Below, in pieces: positions 39,401 to 54,922 of a stretch of DNA of 64,000 nt. The stretch is from the NCBI GenBank assembly GCA_022316685.1, contig JAKJHU010000304.1, forward strand, positions 1 to 64,000. The letters are read 5' to 3'. The translations under genes and the position numbers were made by a program. Every line of letters begins with the position of its first letter. Positions within the stretch are counted from its first letter, which is position 1. The stretch comes from Progne subis subis. Lineage: Eukaryota; Chordata; Aves; Passeriformes; Hirundinidae. The notes beneath the pieces were generated by a model. It made no database searches, was not told the origin of the DNA, and saw only the letters and a list, made by a program, of their open reading frames with translations.

Positions 39401-39933
39401 GTTGCTTTAGGGGTTGCATCCTTGAATGTCTCTTTAAGTCCCATGATTCTTTCTAAAGCCATAGAAATCGGTAGTATTGTAAGACTTGTAACTTGTGAGA
39501 GACTGTTCTCATATCAATTGCTTGCTGTGCTAGCATTTCACCCAAGCTTTTATGCCTAGCTGCAAAGGAACAGATGAAAGTTCAGATGAGAATTGTTCTC
39601 TGGTTATTTTTGCAGTCATTTCTCCCTCACAATTGTTAGTACCTGGTCACCTTTCGTCTGGCTTGTGCCTTGTACCTTTCATGTTTCAAGACTATTGCCA
39701 CTCTTGAACAAACTGATTAAAAACTAAGGACATACCAGCAGATAAATGTTTCAGAGCAAAAAATGAGAAGTGTTTTGGAAATAAAGTGATGTGAGCTTCC
39801 AAACCAGCCCACTGCTAATATGCATTATTTTCTTTCTCACAGCTCTGCAGAATTGAATATTCCCGTGACAGGAGGACTGTTATGGACACAGAATGACTTC
39901 CATAAAATAAAAAGTGGCCTTCAGCTTTTCTGA
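27302..39933 (+). CDS. LAS1L: LAS1-like ribosome biogenesis factor, 13 coding exons
   Basis: LAS1L is the nuclease of the nucleolar/nucleoplasmic complex with NOL9, PELP1, TEX10, WDR18 and SENP3 that cleaves ITS2 during 60S subunit maturation. Coding exons: 27302-27498, 28110-28235, 28420-28489, 29643-29724, 30828-31019, 31606-31652, 31999-32108, 32767-32852, 33762-33977, 35163-35298, 35878-36257, 37192-37333, 39843-39933. All introns are GT-AG, phases agree, and the sum is 1875 bases (624 residues). The N-terminal HEPN domain carries the nuclease motif RHELTH (Arg142, His147). Acidic stretches lie near residues 180-195 and 510. The C-terminus ends in GLQLF as in human LAS1L. The ATG at 27302 is the only in-frame ATG although the frame is open upstream. 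Human LAS1L is about 734 residues; the bird form is shorter mainly in the acidic spacers. Confidence 0.97.
28110..28235 (+). CDS. LAS1L: LAS1L coding exon 2
   Basis: Acceptor TGCCTCCAG|G and donor GTAAG|GTAAGG. It encodes the HEPN helices around [16 protein letters not shown] and ends at LSYGLALVR. Confidence 0.95.
28420..28489 (+). CDS. LAS1L: LAS1L coding exon 3
   Basis: Acceptor TTCATGCAG|A and donor AGAGAG|GTAACT. It encodes [20 protein letters not shown], matching the human segment that begins FVNLISERK. Confidence 0.95.
29643..29724 (+). CDS. LAS1L: LAS1L coding exon 4 (HEPN catalytic motif)
   Basis: Acceptor TTGTTGCAG|GTG and donor AAGG|GTGAGT. It contains [13 protein letters not shown] with the Arg-x4-His nuclease motif intact. 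Confidence 0.96.
30828..31019 (+). CDS. LAS1L: LAS1L coding exon 5 (acidic spacer)
   Basis: Acceptor CTCCATTAG|GT and donor CATG|GTAGGT. It starts with [18 protein letters not shown] and continues into a Glu/Asp-rich run. Confidence 0.94.
31606..31652 (+). CDS. LAS1L: LAS1L coding exon 6 (47-bp small exon)
   Basis: Acceptor TTTCTAG|AA and donor CTCCGG|GTAAGT. It encodes [16 protein letters not shown], matching the human ARELLVSYEEEQF block. It is too short for ORF-based detection but holds phase with both neighbours. Confidence 0.9.
31999..32108 (+). CDS. LAS1L: LAS1L coding exon 7
   Basis: Acceptor TTCACCCAG|GTT and donor AACAG|GTATGT. It encodes a helical segment ending [14 protein letters not shown]. 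Confidence 0.92.
32767..32852 (+). CDS. LAS1L: LAS1L coding exon 8
   Basis: Acceptor CTGCTCTAG|G and donor TATGAAG|GTGAGT. It encodes [15 protein letters not shown], matching the human REAVLDAFLDDGFLVP block. Confidence 0.95.
33762..33977 (+). CDS. LAS1L: LAS1L coding exon 9
   Basis: Acceptor CTTACCACAG|TA and donor AATGCTG|GTGAGT. It encodes the conserved [20 protein letters not shown] block. Confidence 0.95.
35163..35298 (+). CDS. LAS1L: LAS1L coding exon 10
   Basis: Acceptor TTCTTTGAAG|GG and donor CAGAT|GTAAGT. It encodes [16 protein letters not shown], matching human ESCLGSPCWASPQLLR. Confidence 0.95.
35878..36257 (+). CDS. LAS1L: LAS1L coding exon 11
   Basis: Acceptor CTTTCTAG|G and donor ACTGCAG|GTAAAA. 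It starts within the conserved region leading to [12 protein letters not shown], carries an acidic run ([13 protein letters not shown]) and ends [11 protein letters not shown] as in human. Confidence 0.95.
37192..37333 (+). CDS. LAS1L: LAS1L coding exon 12
   Basis: Acceptor TTTTATCTAG|AT and donor ACAAA|GTGAGT. It encodes [14 protein letters not shown] and MMSLLDQPV, both conserved near the LAS1L C-terminus. Confidence 0.95.
39843..39933 (+). CDS. LAS1L: LAS1L coding exon 13 and stop
   Basis: Acceptor TTTCTCACAG|C. It encodes [20 protein letters not shown] and a TGA stop at 39931-39933; the human protein ends with the same GLLW...GLQLF signature. Confidence 0.95.
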
Positions 39934-40204
39934 GACAGCAGCAGAGTGCTCTGTGACTTACTAGTATTGCACAAGTTAAAGGGGTATGGAGGATCTAGTA
40001 ATGGTGGTGGGGAAATAGTCAGTCCAGGAGAAGTTGTTGTTGCTGTGATTTATTGATTTTTACCATGTAAAATCAATGTTTTGTAAAGGTGGTGTGTTTT
40101 AAGTTGCATGTACGGTAACCACTGTTTTGCTTAACCAGTTGAAGTTTGCCTAATACAGTTAAGAGTACTTTGGAATCCCTCCATTTTTTCTTAACTTTTT
40201 CATA

Positions 40205-40210
40205 AATAAA
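40205..40210 (+). terminator. LAS1L: Poly(A) signal AATAAA, proximal LAS1L
   Basis: AATAAA lies 272 bases after the LAS1L stop, and T/G-rich sequence follows within 60 bases. Confidence 0.6.
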
Positions 40211-41664
40211 TACAACTGACTGAAGGCAAACCTTGCCTCCTGGATACTGTTTCTCAGTTTGCACTCTGGAAATGTCCTTTGGGCCTCTTTAAGAGAGACC
40301 ATTGAGCCATTCTTATTTTAGTGATGCTGTTATTGTCCTAGAGGAGTGACTGTACCAGGATAAGATTGTGCTACAGTTTTCACCTGTCTACGATTTCTCA
40401 TGGATCTTCAGGGATCAATCCTAGCTAGAGCACGGTTGAATGCATTGTGATACATAAATACCTTTGAAATGTTTTTGTCACCGTGTTTTCTCAAGTGATA
40501 GTCTTGAAGCCGCTATTTGTCTCTTTTTGATTGAAGTGTTTTGCTTCGTGTTACTTCTGTTCACGATTTTTGCTGATACTCATAACCAGTACTGTGGTGT
40601 TTGCTGAGAGCTAGTATGATTACTGCAGAAATAGACTGAACAAGTATCTTGCTGGAAAGTTGTTGAGAAAAATCGCTTCCAGATAATTTTTCCTAAATTC
40701 AGTTTTCTTTACCTGTATTACAGGTTCTTGGAACTTAAGAGGCTTCTGCAGTTACTTGTCAAAAAACCCCAAAGGAGTTTAAGTGTGTATTTATTGCAGG
40801 ACTCCTCAGTGAGAATTTGTTAAAGTGCACCTGCTAGAGGGTAAAACAGAGGCTTTCTCTTGATTCCATCTAGTAATTCTCAGGTTTTAGAAACTAAACA
40901 AAAGGAATAACACATCTAGGAAGGGATACAAAAAGGGACATACAACTTTAGCAGTACATTGTATAGGGTTGAAAATGCATGTTTAGAACAGCAGCTTCAC
41001 AGATGCTTTGGACTGGCCCTGAAGTAAAGGCTTAGCTAGATATCCAGAATGGAAGTATTATTTCCTTTTTTCTTCTTCTCTAGTTTTTTGTTATTCTGCT
41101 CTACTGCAGTTGCTTGTTACCACACTTCGAGAAATGGAACAGATGTTGCATATTTTCTCTGTAAAAGCAAGCAGTGTCAATGCAAAAGGAAATACACTTT
41201 CTGTTATGAGGGATTTTTCATGGAAGCACTTCTGCTTTCAAGCATTTTTAGAAATACTTCTTTTACCCACTAGTTAATTAGGTTTATTTAGGAAATTCTG
41301 AGTGAAGGGGATTTGTTCTTTTGTAACTGCGTTTAGCTGAGTATGAAATTTCTTAAATTACTGTATTTTATATTGCAAACAAGCATAACAGTTCTAATAG
41401 GGATGTGTGGTGCTAGCACATACTGTACCATCTGTAACTTTTTTCTTCCTTGGACTAAGCAGTTGGTAATACCATGTGCTGTTACTACTACTACAATACC
41501 TTGTTAGCTGTAGTAACTGAGCTGTGTATTACCCCACCTAGAGAATCTGGGTTTTTTTTCAGTCAATCTAAAAAAAAAATACTACCAAGAAGTAACTTGG
41601 ACAGACTGCAACAGTTTTTTGGGCAAAAAATCTTTTTGGGGGTCTTGTCTAAAGAGGGTTGAAA

Positions 41665-41670
41665 AATAAA
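41665..41670 (+). terminator. LAS1L: Poly(A) signal AATAAA, candidate distal LAS1L
   Basis: AATAAA within GAAAAATAAAAAAC. It lies 34 bases from a minus-strand AATAAA (41709-41704), so it would place the LAS1L and ZC3H12B transcript ends almost tail to tail. Confidence 0.45.
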
Positions 41671-41703
41671 AAACTAGAAACAAATAATCCAATGGCTCTC
41701 AGT

Positions 41704-41709
41704 TTTATT
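41704..41709 (-). terminator. ZC3H12B: Poly(A) signal AATAAA, candidate distal ZC3H12B
   Basis: Minus-strand AATAAA (plus TTTATT). It is the last such signal before LAS1L sequence begins and would give ZC3H12B a 3'UTR of about 4.5 kb. Other minus-strand AATAAA words occur closer to the stop, for example near 45634. Confidence 0.45.
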
Positions 41710-43148
41710 AAATAAGCAAAAAAATGTATATATATAAACTATAACATATTTCATATTATTAAATAATTGTGCAAAACAGTTACATAGAGCAGGAGGGGAA
41801 CAGATGTTAGCCTATACTTCTTTTAGATTCTTGCAATTCTTTTAATACATTTACAAACTTTAAATACAGACCAAAATCAGCAATATGACTCTTCAAAGGC
41901 TAACCAAACACTGGCATACGAATAATTTACATGATGGTGCAACTGTATTTTTCCAGTTGAAATATGGCAGGAAATACACTTAATGAGGGCGCTGTCACAC
42001 AAACAAGCAGTAGGTACATCAGAGGGGTGTGAAAGCTGAATGCTTACCATAGAGGTAACTGTGACAGATCTGAAGGTCTGACTGTTACAAGTCCTGAAGT
42101 ACTAATGCTTCAGGTAAACTTTTAGCAAGTCAAAATAAAGTAATATTTCAACTCTGGAACAAAGTTTCACAGAAATGATGCATGTTCTTTCCCCTTAGTG
42201 TGGAGTTTCTAAAAATTACAATAATTGAATGTTCTTGTTTGCAGGCTGATATAGATCAGGTATGCATACATGTCACCAAGTGTTTTTAACTTCATTATTT
42301 GAATAAAATGCCAAAATGCATAATTAGAGACAAACTGGCCTTAGAAGTATGTAGGGGGAAACTCACCTATGGTTTTGGTTTTGTTTTTTTTTTTTTTTTC
42401 AAAGATGCTCCTTCTACTTGTTCTAAGCAACCATACTCCACACCTATTTTTAACTTTACAGCTAAAGCATTTTACAAAAGCTAAACGGACTCATGCTAGT
42501 AAATAAATTACATGCTGCAGCAACTAGAGCAGTGTCCACTTACCACTACAGAGTTAAGAATACCACATACTGGTTTAACATCCATTTTCACTCATTTTGT
42601 CATTAAGACTTACATTATATTTGGGTCAACCAAAAAACCCAAAGAGATTTATAAAATTTTACAACAATTAAACAGTAATGTTTAATTCTACAAATGAATA
42701 AAGCCAACTACTGCAGCTCAATATGACAACAACAGGACTAAGAGCAGTGAAATAATGTACAATTTACTATATTACGACATGTAATTCTTACAAAAAACAT
42801 GAAATAATTTAGACTGACATCCCATAAAGCATTTGGTTTTTGATTTATGAATTTAAAGTTACACACTTTTCAGTGACAAATTATATGAAAGTAATATAGC
42901 TGAAGATGAAAGAAGTAAATCAGAACTCCCAGAGAATGCTCTGGCCCCAGTAAAGCACTAAAATCTACTGCTCAACTCTTTATCAACTGCAGTAGTCCAT
43001 GGTTTTACCTTCACACTTTTTTCCCCCCCAATCTAGAATTGTTTTTTTCATGGATTTTATTAAAATATAGTTTCTAGAACTGTTCTTTTACAGTTTTAAA
43101 AGCATTTAAATACCATGCTCTAAAAAAGAGCATTTATACAAAGTCTTA

Positions 43149-43156
43149 TATTTACA
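43149..43156 (-). promoter_or_regulatory. Second Pumilio-type element TGTAAATA in ZC3H12B 3'UTR
   Basis: An exact TGTAAATA on the mRNA strand about 3.06 kb after the stop; it is functional only if the long UTR form is used. Confidence 0.3.
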
Positions 43157-46121
43157 ATATAGACAGTTATGATCAGGTGTTAATAAGATCAACTCTTCCA
43201 TGTAAGAAGAAATCCAAGCTTATGCGCTAAAGATTAATGAATGTGTCAGTGTTCTGAACTGTCTTGTAAACATATCTGAAAACAGGTGTGGATGACCAAA
43301 TTATCACTTAAAGTAGTTGATCAGGAAAGACTACATCACATAGAAAAGTTTCATTACCTCTAAGGAGGACTAAACAAGCACAAAATTTGCAAGTTATTTC
43401 CACAAGGCTACTCTGCCAATTCTGTAACTATGCATGAGAGATCCCAATAGCTTCTCAGAATAAGACAATTTGCCTTTGAAGTGCCTTGGGGAAATAGTAT
43501 GCTGGGTTTGTATTCTCACAGCATTCCCATTGCTTAAAAAGGAATTCTTCCACCAGTAAAACAAAGGTAGTGAAAATTAAAAAGACTGGACAAATCCAAC
43601 AAAAATTGGTATCTCCATAAGCCACCCAGACTTCATACAGAAATCTCTATTGAGTTTTCCACATTAGAAAACATCAAAATCACCTACTAATCCTCTCTTA
43701 AAATAGCTTATCTTTATAAATGGAGAAAAACGGAACAGACATTTTTCTGCATACAAATATTTAATTCCATGCAAGATGGAAAACATGAGTGCACAATAAA
43801 CTTCATCTCATACCTAAATAATTTATAAATTAATTGGTTAGAATAAAATAGGGTCTATAGCAATTACTGTTACATTTTAAACACATGCAGATGAGTTAAC
43901 AGCAACATTTTTACATAAAGTTTAGTGCAAGAATGTATCTGCTTAATAAATAGACTGAAGATACCTATGTAATGCTTTGAGGAGTACACGCAGTATTTGT
44001 GCACATAATAACCTGGTTCTGAAAAGTTGTCCCTGTTTGTCTATAAACTACAAGTGCCCATTTTAAATAAAAAAAGATCCATAATTACTCATGGGCTACT
44101 TCCCTGTGACACATGGTGTCACAAACATTGTGGTGAAAATGTAATACTGAAGTTAATCTAGAGATTATTTTGTTTTATACACAGTTTTTATACAATCAAG
44201 AAAAAGAGATACAATTTGTATCAACAAACAAAAGGTCATTTCTGGTTATTTGAGGCATTGCTCTCAGCTGCTTATACCATGCAAGAGAAGAGAATAAGAA
44301 TTAATTGCAAATTAAAAATATGAAATGTTTTTGAAAACTGGCCAAGAGTTAAATCTGTTTTCCCCCAGCTATTATAAGTCTGAATTATTTTTCCCCACTA
44401 ACAGAGAGAATAAACAACTAATTAAAACTTAAGTTATTTTTAAACACCAAGGGTAAGTACAGAATCACCTTCAAGTTACTTATTTTCAAATACATAATGA
44501 CATAGTCATTATATACATCACCTGTACCAACACAAGAATATTTATCCTGTGTTAAATGATACAGTTATCAAATATCAGTAAATTAACTGTAGTTGCACCC
44601 ATAATTGTGGTTTCTTGTTGGTTCATTTGGTGGGGTTTTTTATATGACAGGAACCTATTTTGCACATGATAAAGAGCCCACAAGATATTTTGAATCAAAC
44701 CAACCACTACAGTAACACAAGTGGAGAAAATTATAAACTTTGTTTCTCAGACAAACAGATAACTAGAAAGCAGCATGCAAGCCATTATCAAAACACCAGA
44801 AACAACCCTGACTGCAGCCTCACGTTCTGTGTGTTTCACAGTAAGAAACATTTAGGCAGTGTCACACCTTCTCATGAAGAAACAAAAGGCCATAAACCAG
44901 GCCTTCTCAACTTTCATGAAAAAAACTACAGTAGAAGTCAACAAGTCCTAGCTCGAGACATGTCGAGTTAGTCATGGTTCAAAATGTTGAAATATACAGT
45001 GGATTCAAAAAAGGGCGTACAGTCAGTGCAGCTTAAAAAAAACAATAAACGCCTCTTTTGGAGACATTTAGCTACAAAGGTTCCCACCCTGAGCAAGGTA
45101 CCAGTTGCGCAAACAATGCCACACATAATTATCTCACCTGTTGAAACAGGAACTCTAAAAGCCTTCACGAGGCAAATGCACACCTTTGCGTGGATCTGAA
45201 GAGCAAAAACCAGGACAGCTTTGCCACAAACCCAAACTGGAGCATCTCTTTTCAAGAAGCAGCCTTTCCCCTCCACCCTTTTGAAGTTGATCTTGTACAG
45301 CCACCTTGAATGCCAGGCTCACTCAAACAAAATCTTGCTCCCAGAGGAAGGGCTGCAGTTAATGATGAACTTCCATGTTAACATCCAGTTTTTGCCGCTT
45401 CAGGTTGAGTAATCCAGTTTACATAATACTGACAATTTATTTTCAGCTTGTCTAGTCATTTGGGCCAGCAGCTGCTTACCACACATTTGAGAGGAGATTC
45501 TGGAGAGAAGCTACAGTTAAGGTTTCAATTTACTGAATGGCATTCATGCCTTTACATTCTTCAATGTTTTGGCCCTAATTTAATAAAGTATTTGACTTCC
45601 GTTGGATTGAGCCAACATATTGAACAATGTAATATTTATTCAAACTCTTGAGGGACAGTTCTGAAATTTAGGTGCCAACAACCATGTTGATATTGAAAAA
45701 CTGAAATCAGTTTTTCCTTTTATAAGAAATTTTAATTTTTAGCAAATTTTCTTTTCTTCAGTACTTAAGATGCCAGTAAGCAGTGTCAAATGACAAAGCT
45801 GAAACCCTGAAAGTCATCTGGGTGTGTATAGAGCATACTTTTAGAGGCCGATTAAGTATTTATAAGCAAATTTTAAGTGTACACTAATACATGCAATATA
45901 ATTGGTAACACTAATTTTGTAGTAACAGCTTTGAGACACTGATTGTGACATAGTTCTTAGTGAGCTATCCATGCAGCAAGGTATGCATTTCCTATAAAAT
46001 ACTATTAAAAATCCCTATATTTAAAATCTTAAAATTTGCAATACAATCAACTTTTATGTAGTGCCTCAGCATATATATGATTGCTACTGTATACAGAATT
46101 TTATACTATCTTAGTAGAAAA

Positions 46122-46129
46122 TATTTACA
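46122..46129 (-). promoter_or_regulatory. Pumilio-type element TGTAAATA in ZC3H12B 3'UTR
   Basis: An exact TGTAAATA on the mRNA strand about 90 bases after the stop codon. The consensus is TGTANATA. Binding is inferred. Confidence 0.35.
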
Positions 46130-46215
46130 ATAGATTGGCCTCTTCTTTCATGTAAGTTTTCCTCTGGGTCCTATGTGCTGTACAGGTTAATTTATCCAAA
46201 AGAGGCTGTACTGCT

Positions 46216-52787
<6,572 letters not shown>

Positions 52788-52790
52788 CAC

Positions 52791-52951
52791 GTTCAGCTTC
52801 CAGCCAGAGCACTCAGTTCTCTTTCATTTCCAAAGCCACCAGAAATTCATACTCAATTGCAACATGTTGGCCAATTAAAAGTTTACACAAGGCTGGAGAT
52901 AATTTTCCTTGCTTACTATATTTTGGCATAAGCAACACCAACATGAAGTTC
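52791..52951 (-). other. ZC3H12B: ZC3H12B 5'UTR part of exon (predicted acceptor at 52951)
   Basis: A strong polypyrimidine tract ending CTTTTTTAAG|G on the minus strand (about 52975-52952) predicts a splice acceptor, so transcripts would enter this exon from an upstream non-coding exon not located here. The UTR piece contains a 43-codon upstream ORF. Confidence 0.55.
52813..52944 (-). CDS. Upstream ORF in the ZC3H12B leader (43 codons)
   Basis: The first ATG after the predicted acceptor (52944) opens a 43-codon frame ending TGA at 52815-52813, 25 bases before the ZC3H12B ATG and in a different frame. It starts MLVLLMPKYSK and ends LVALEMKEN. It would be expected to reduce translation of the main frame if the exon begins at 52951. 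I recognise no domain; coding status is unproven and it may be only a regulatory or chance uORF. Confidence 0.35.
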   Translation of the reverse strand: MLVLLMPKYSKQGKLSPALCKLLIGQHVAIEYEFLVALEMKEN

Positions 52952-54270
52952 CTTAAAAAAGAAAGAAAAAAAAAAATTAGGTTTTGATCAATTCTGCAAA
53001 ATATTCAATTACAATGATTTTGTTTACAAGTCAGCAGATGTCCCCAATCATTCACATTTGTATGTAAACTGATTATAATAAAGCATATAATTACACTGTC
53101 TCTGTAATCACAAATAAAACTCTCTTTCCCTCCCTCAGTTACTCTACCTACAAAAAAAAAGACAATTCCCTCACAATAAATGTAGAGCTGGAATGAATGG
53201 ATTATCTCAGTAATATTTAAAGACAATAAAACAGAAAAGGGTAAGCAACCATTGCCACTAGAAACCAGTCTTCTACTGCAAGAACGGCCTGTCTGCACTA
53301 GGAACAACTGTGCAGTGTTCCAGTATGCATAAAATTTAACACAGACCATTTCATCCTCTTTCAGTAAAGATTTACTAGCAGAACCAACAAGTTTACCTAG
53401 TGTAAGTATCTTCTGGAAAACAAAACAGACATTTAACAAAATTATATAAGTCACAAATGAAAATTAAAAGTATCGCTAGTGTGCATATAAGTGAAAGCTT
53501 ATTATTTTTAAGTTTCATATCCTTTGGTTTTAGGTAATAAGACGCAGAAAATCACAGCACCTAATACACCACTCACAGAATCATAGAATGGCCTCTTCAC
53601 CATTTGTGAGAGGTCATCCCTAATTCCTTTGGGACAATTTACAGATGTTTCCCTGCTGCTTCCTAGAGTGCTGGTGTTTCCTGGTTCCTCTCTGACACTC
53701 AGAAGCACATCCCTCCCTCCCCCCGATGGATCTCGTTCAAAGCTGCGATAGTAAGTCTTAGAAAGGTTTCTTTCTTGTCTGTTTCCCAGCATTAAATGGT
53801 GGGTTTCTGTTGCCTATGGGAATATTTCAGAGAACAACAAAGACTGATAAAATTTGATAAGCAAAACCATAAAAATATCAAAGGATCACTGAAATAGGTC
53901 CATATTGGCCTAACAAAAACCAACCCCCCCCATAAATTGCCTCAAAGTTAAACTAAGATTATTAACCTGCAAAACCTTTCTACAGCAGTATATAATTATC
54001 ATAAACAGGCAAACCAGTAACATTCTACCAGACTGCACTCCAATTTATGCAAACGAAAATGTACACGCATGCAGAAACAGCTGCTCAAAAGCCTAGTTTC
54101 CTTAGGAAAATGCTAATCACTTGTACCTAAAAAAAAAAAAAACCCACAAAAAACCAAAAACAACCAAACCCCTAAAAGGTCAAGTTTTCAACCAATCAAC
54201 ACTATAGTTTAATAATGAAGAACCATATTTTTTTGTATTTTCATATATTCATATTACATTTATATTTTGT

Positions 54271-54634
54271 CAGCCTGGAGAGGAGGGTTATCACTCTCTA
54301 CAATTGCCTGAAAGGAGGCTGTAGCCAGATGGGGATCAGTCTTTTCTCCCAGGCAACCAGGATTAGGACAAGAGGAAATGGCCTCAAGCTGTGCCAGGGG
54401 AGGTTTAGGTTGGACACCAGGAAGAATTTCTTCACAGAAAAGGTTATCAAGAATTGGATTTGACCGTTCAGGGAGGCAGTAGAGTCACTGTTCATGAAGG
54501 TGTTCTAAAAACAACTGGATAGGGCACTCAGTGCTCTGGTGTATTTGACAAGGTGAGAGGACTGGTCAAAGATTGGACTCAGTGATCCTGGAGTTTTGGG
54601 GTTTTTTTTCCCAGCCTAAAGGATTCTGTGATAG
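54271..54634 (+). mobile_element. CR1 LINE 3' fragment, different subfamily from the others
   Basis: Runs from CAGCCTGGAGAGGAGGG through CAATTGCCTGAAAGGAGGCT, GGGGAGGTTTAGGTTGGACA and AGGAAGAATTTCTTCACAGA to GGATTCTGTGATAG. The AATTTCTTCACAGAAAAGGT wording differs from the TTTTCACCCAGAGG form of the other copies, indicating another CR1 subfamily. Confidence 0.9.
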
Positions 54635-54872
54635 TTCAAGTCCTTTTTGCCATATGAAATAAAAACACAGTTTCCTTGTGTTTGAATGGCAATTCCAGTC
54701 TTGATTAGTTAGGTTTGTTAGACTTTAAAAACTGCTGTTTTTTCTTGCTATTTAGAAATACTTAGGTATTATTTTTACAGTACTCTTTATTTTCATTCCA
54801 AGTGATTTTTCTCCAACATAGCACTAATAGCAGTATATTTACAACCCAAGAACTTGCCAACACTAATTTTTT

Positions 54873-54922
54873 TTTATATATGTATATATATATATTTTTT
54901 AATATATATATATATATGTACA
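54873..54922. repeat. (TA)n-rich tract
   Basis: Two TATATA runs separated by a T-run, then ATATATATGTACACA. Simple repeat. Confidence 0.9.

Larger units (their letters stand above)
39934..41690 (+). other. LAS1L: LAS1L 3'UTR (proximal and possible distal forms)
   Basis: Non-coding sequence after the stop. The first canonical AATAAA (40205-40210) gives a UTR of about 0.3 kb; a second at 41665-41670 would extend it to about 1.75 kb. No repeat was recognised in this stretch. Which site is used cannot be told from sequence alone. Confidence 0.6.
41691..46215 (-). other. ZC3H12B: ZC3H12B 3'UTR (probable full extent)
   Basis: About 4.5 kb of AT-rich, nearly transposon-free DNA downstream of the ZC3H12B stop. 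I recognise no LINE, LTR or SINE, and open frames are short. Lack of insertions and the convergent poly(A) signals at its far end fit a long UTR, as ZC3H12-family mRNAs have. Pumilio-type TGTAAATA elements on the transcript strand lie at 43156-43149 and 46129-46122. The extent is inferred. Confidence 0.55.

Noticed and set aside
53508..53792. 94-codon minus-strand open frame upstream of ZC3H12B
   Set aside because: No domain; the apparent CR1-tail word inside it is only 19 bases, too short to call either a gene or an element.
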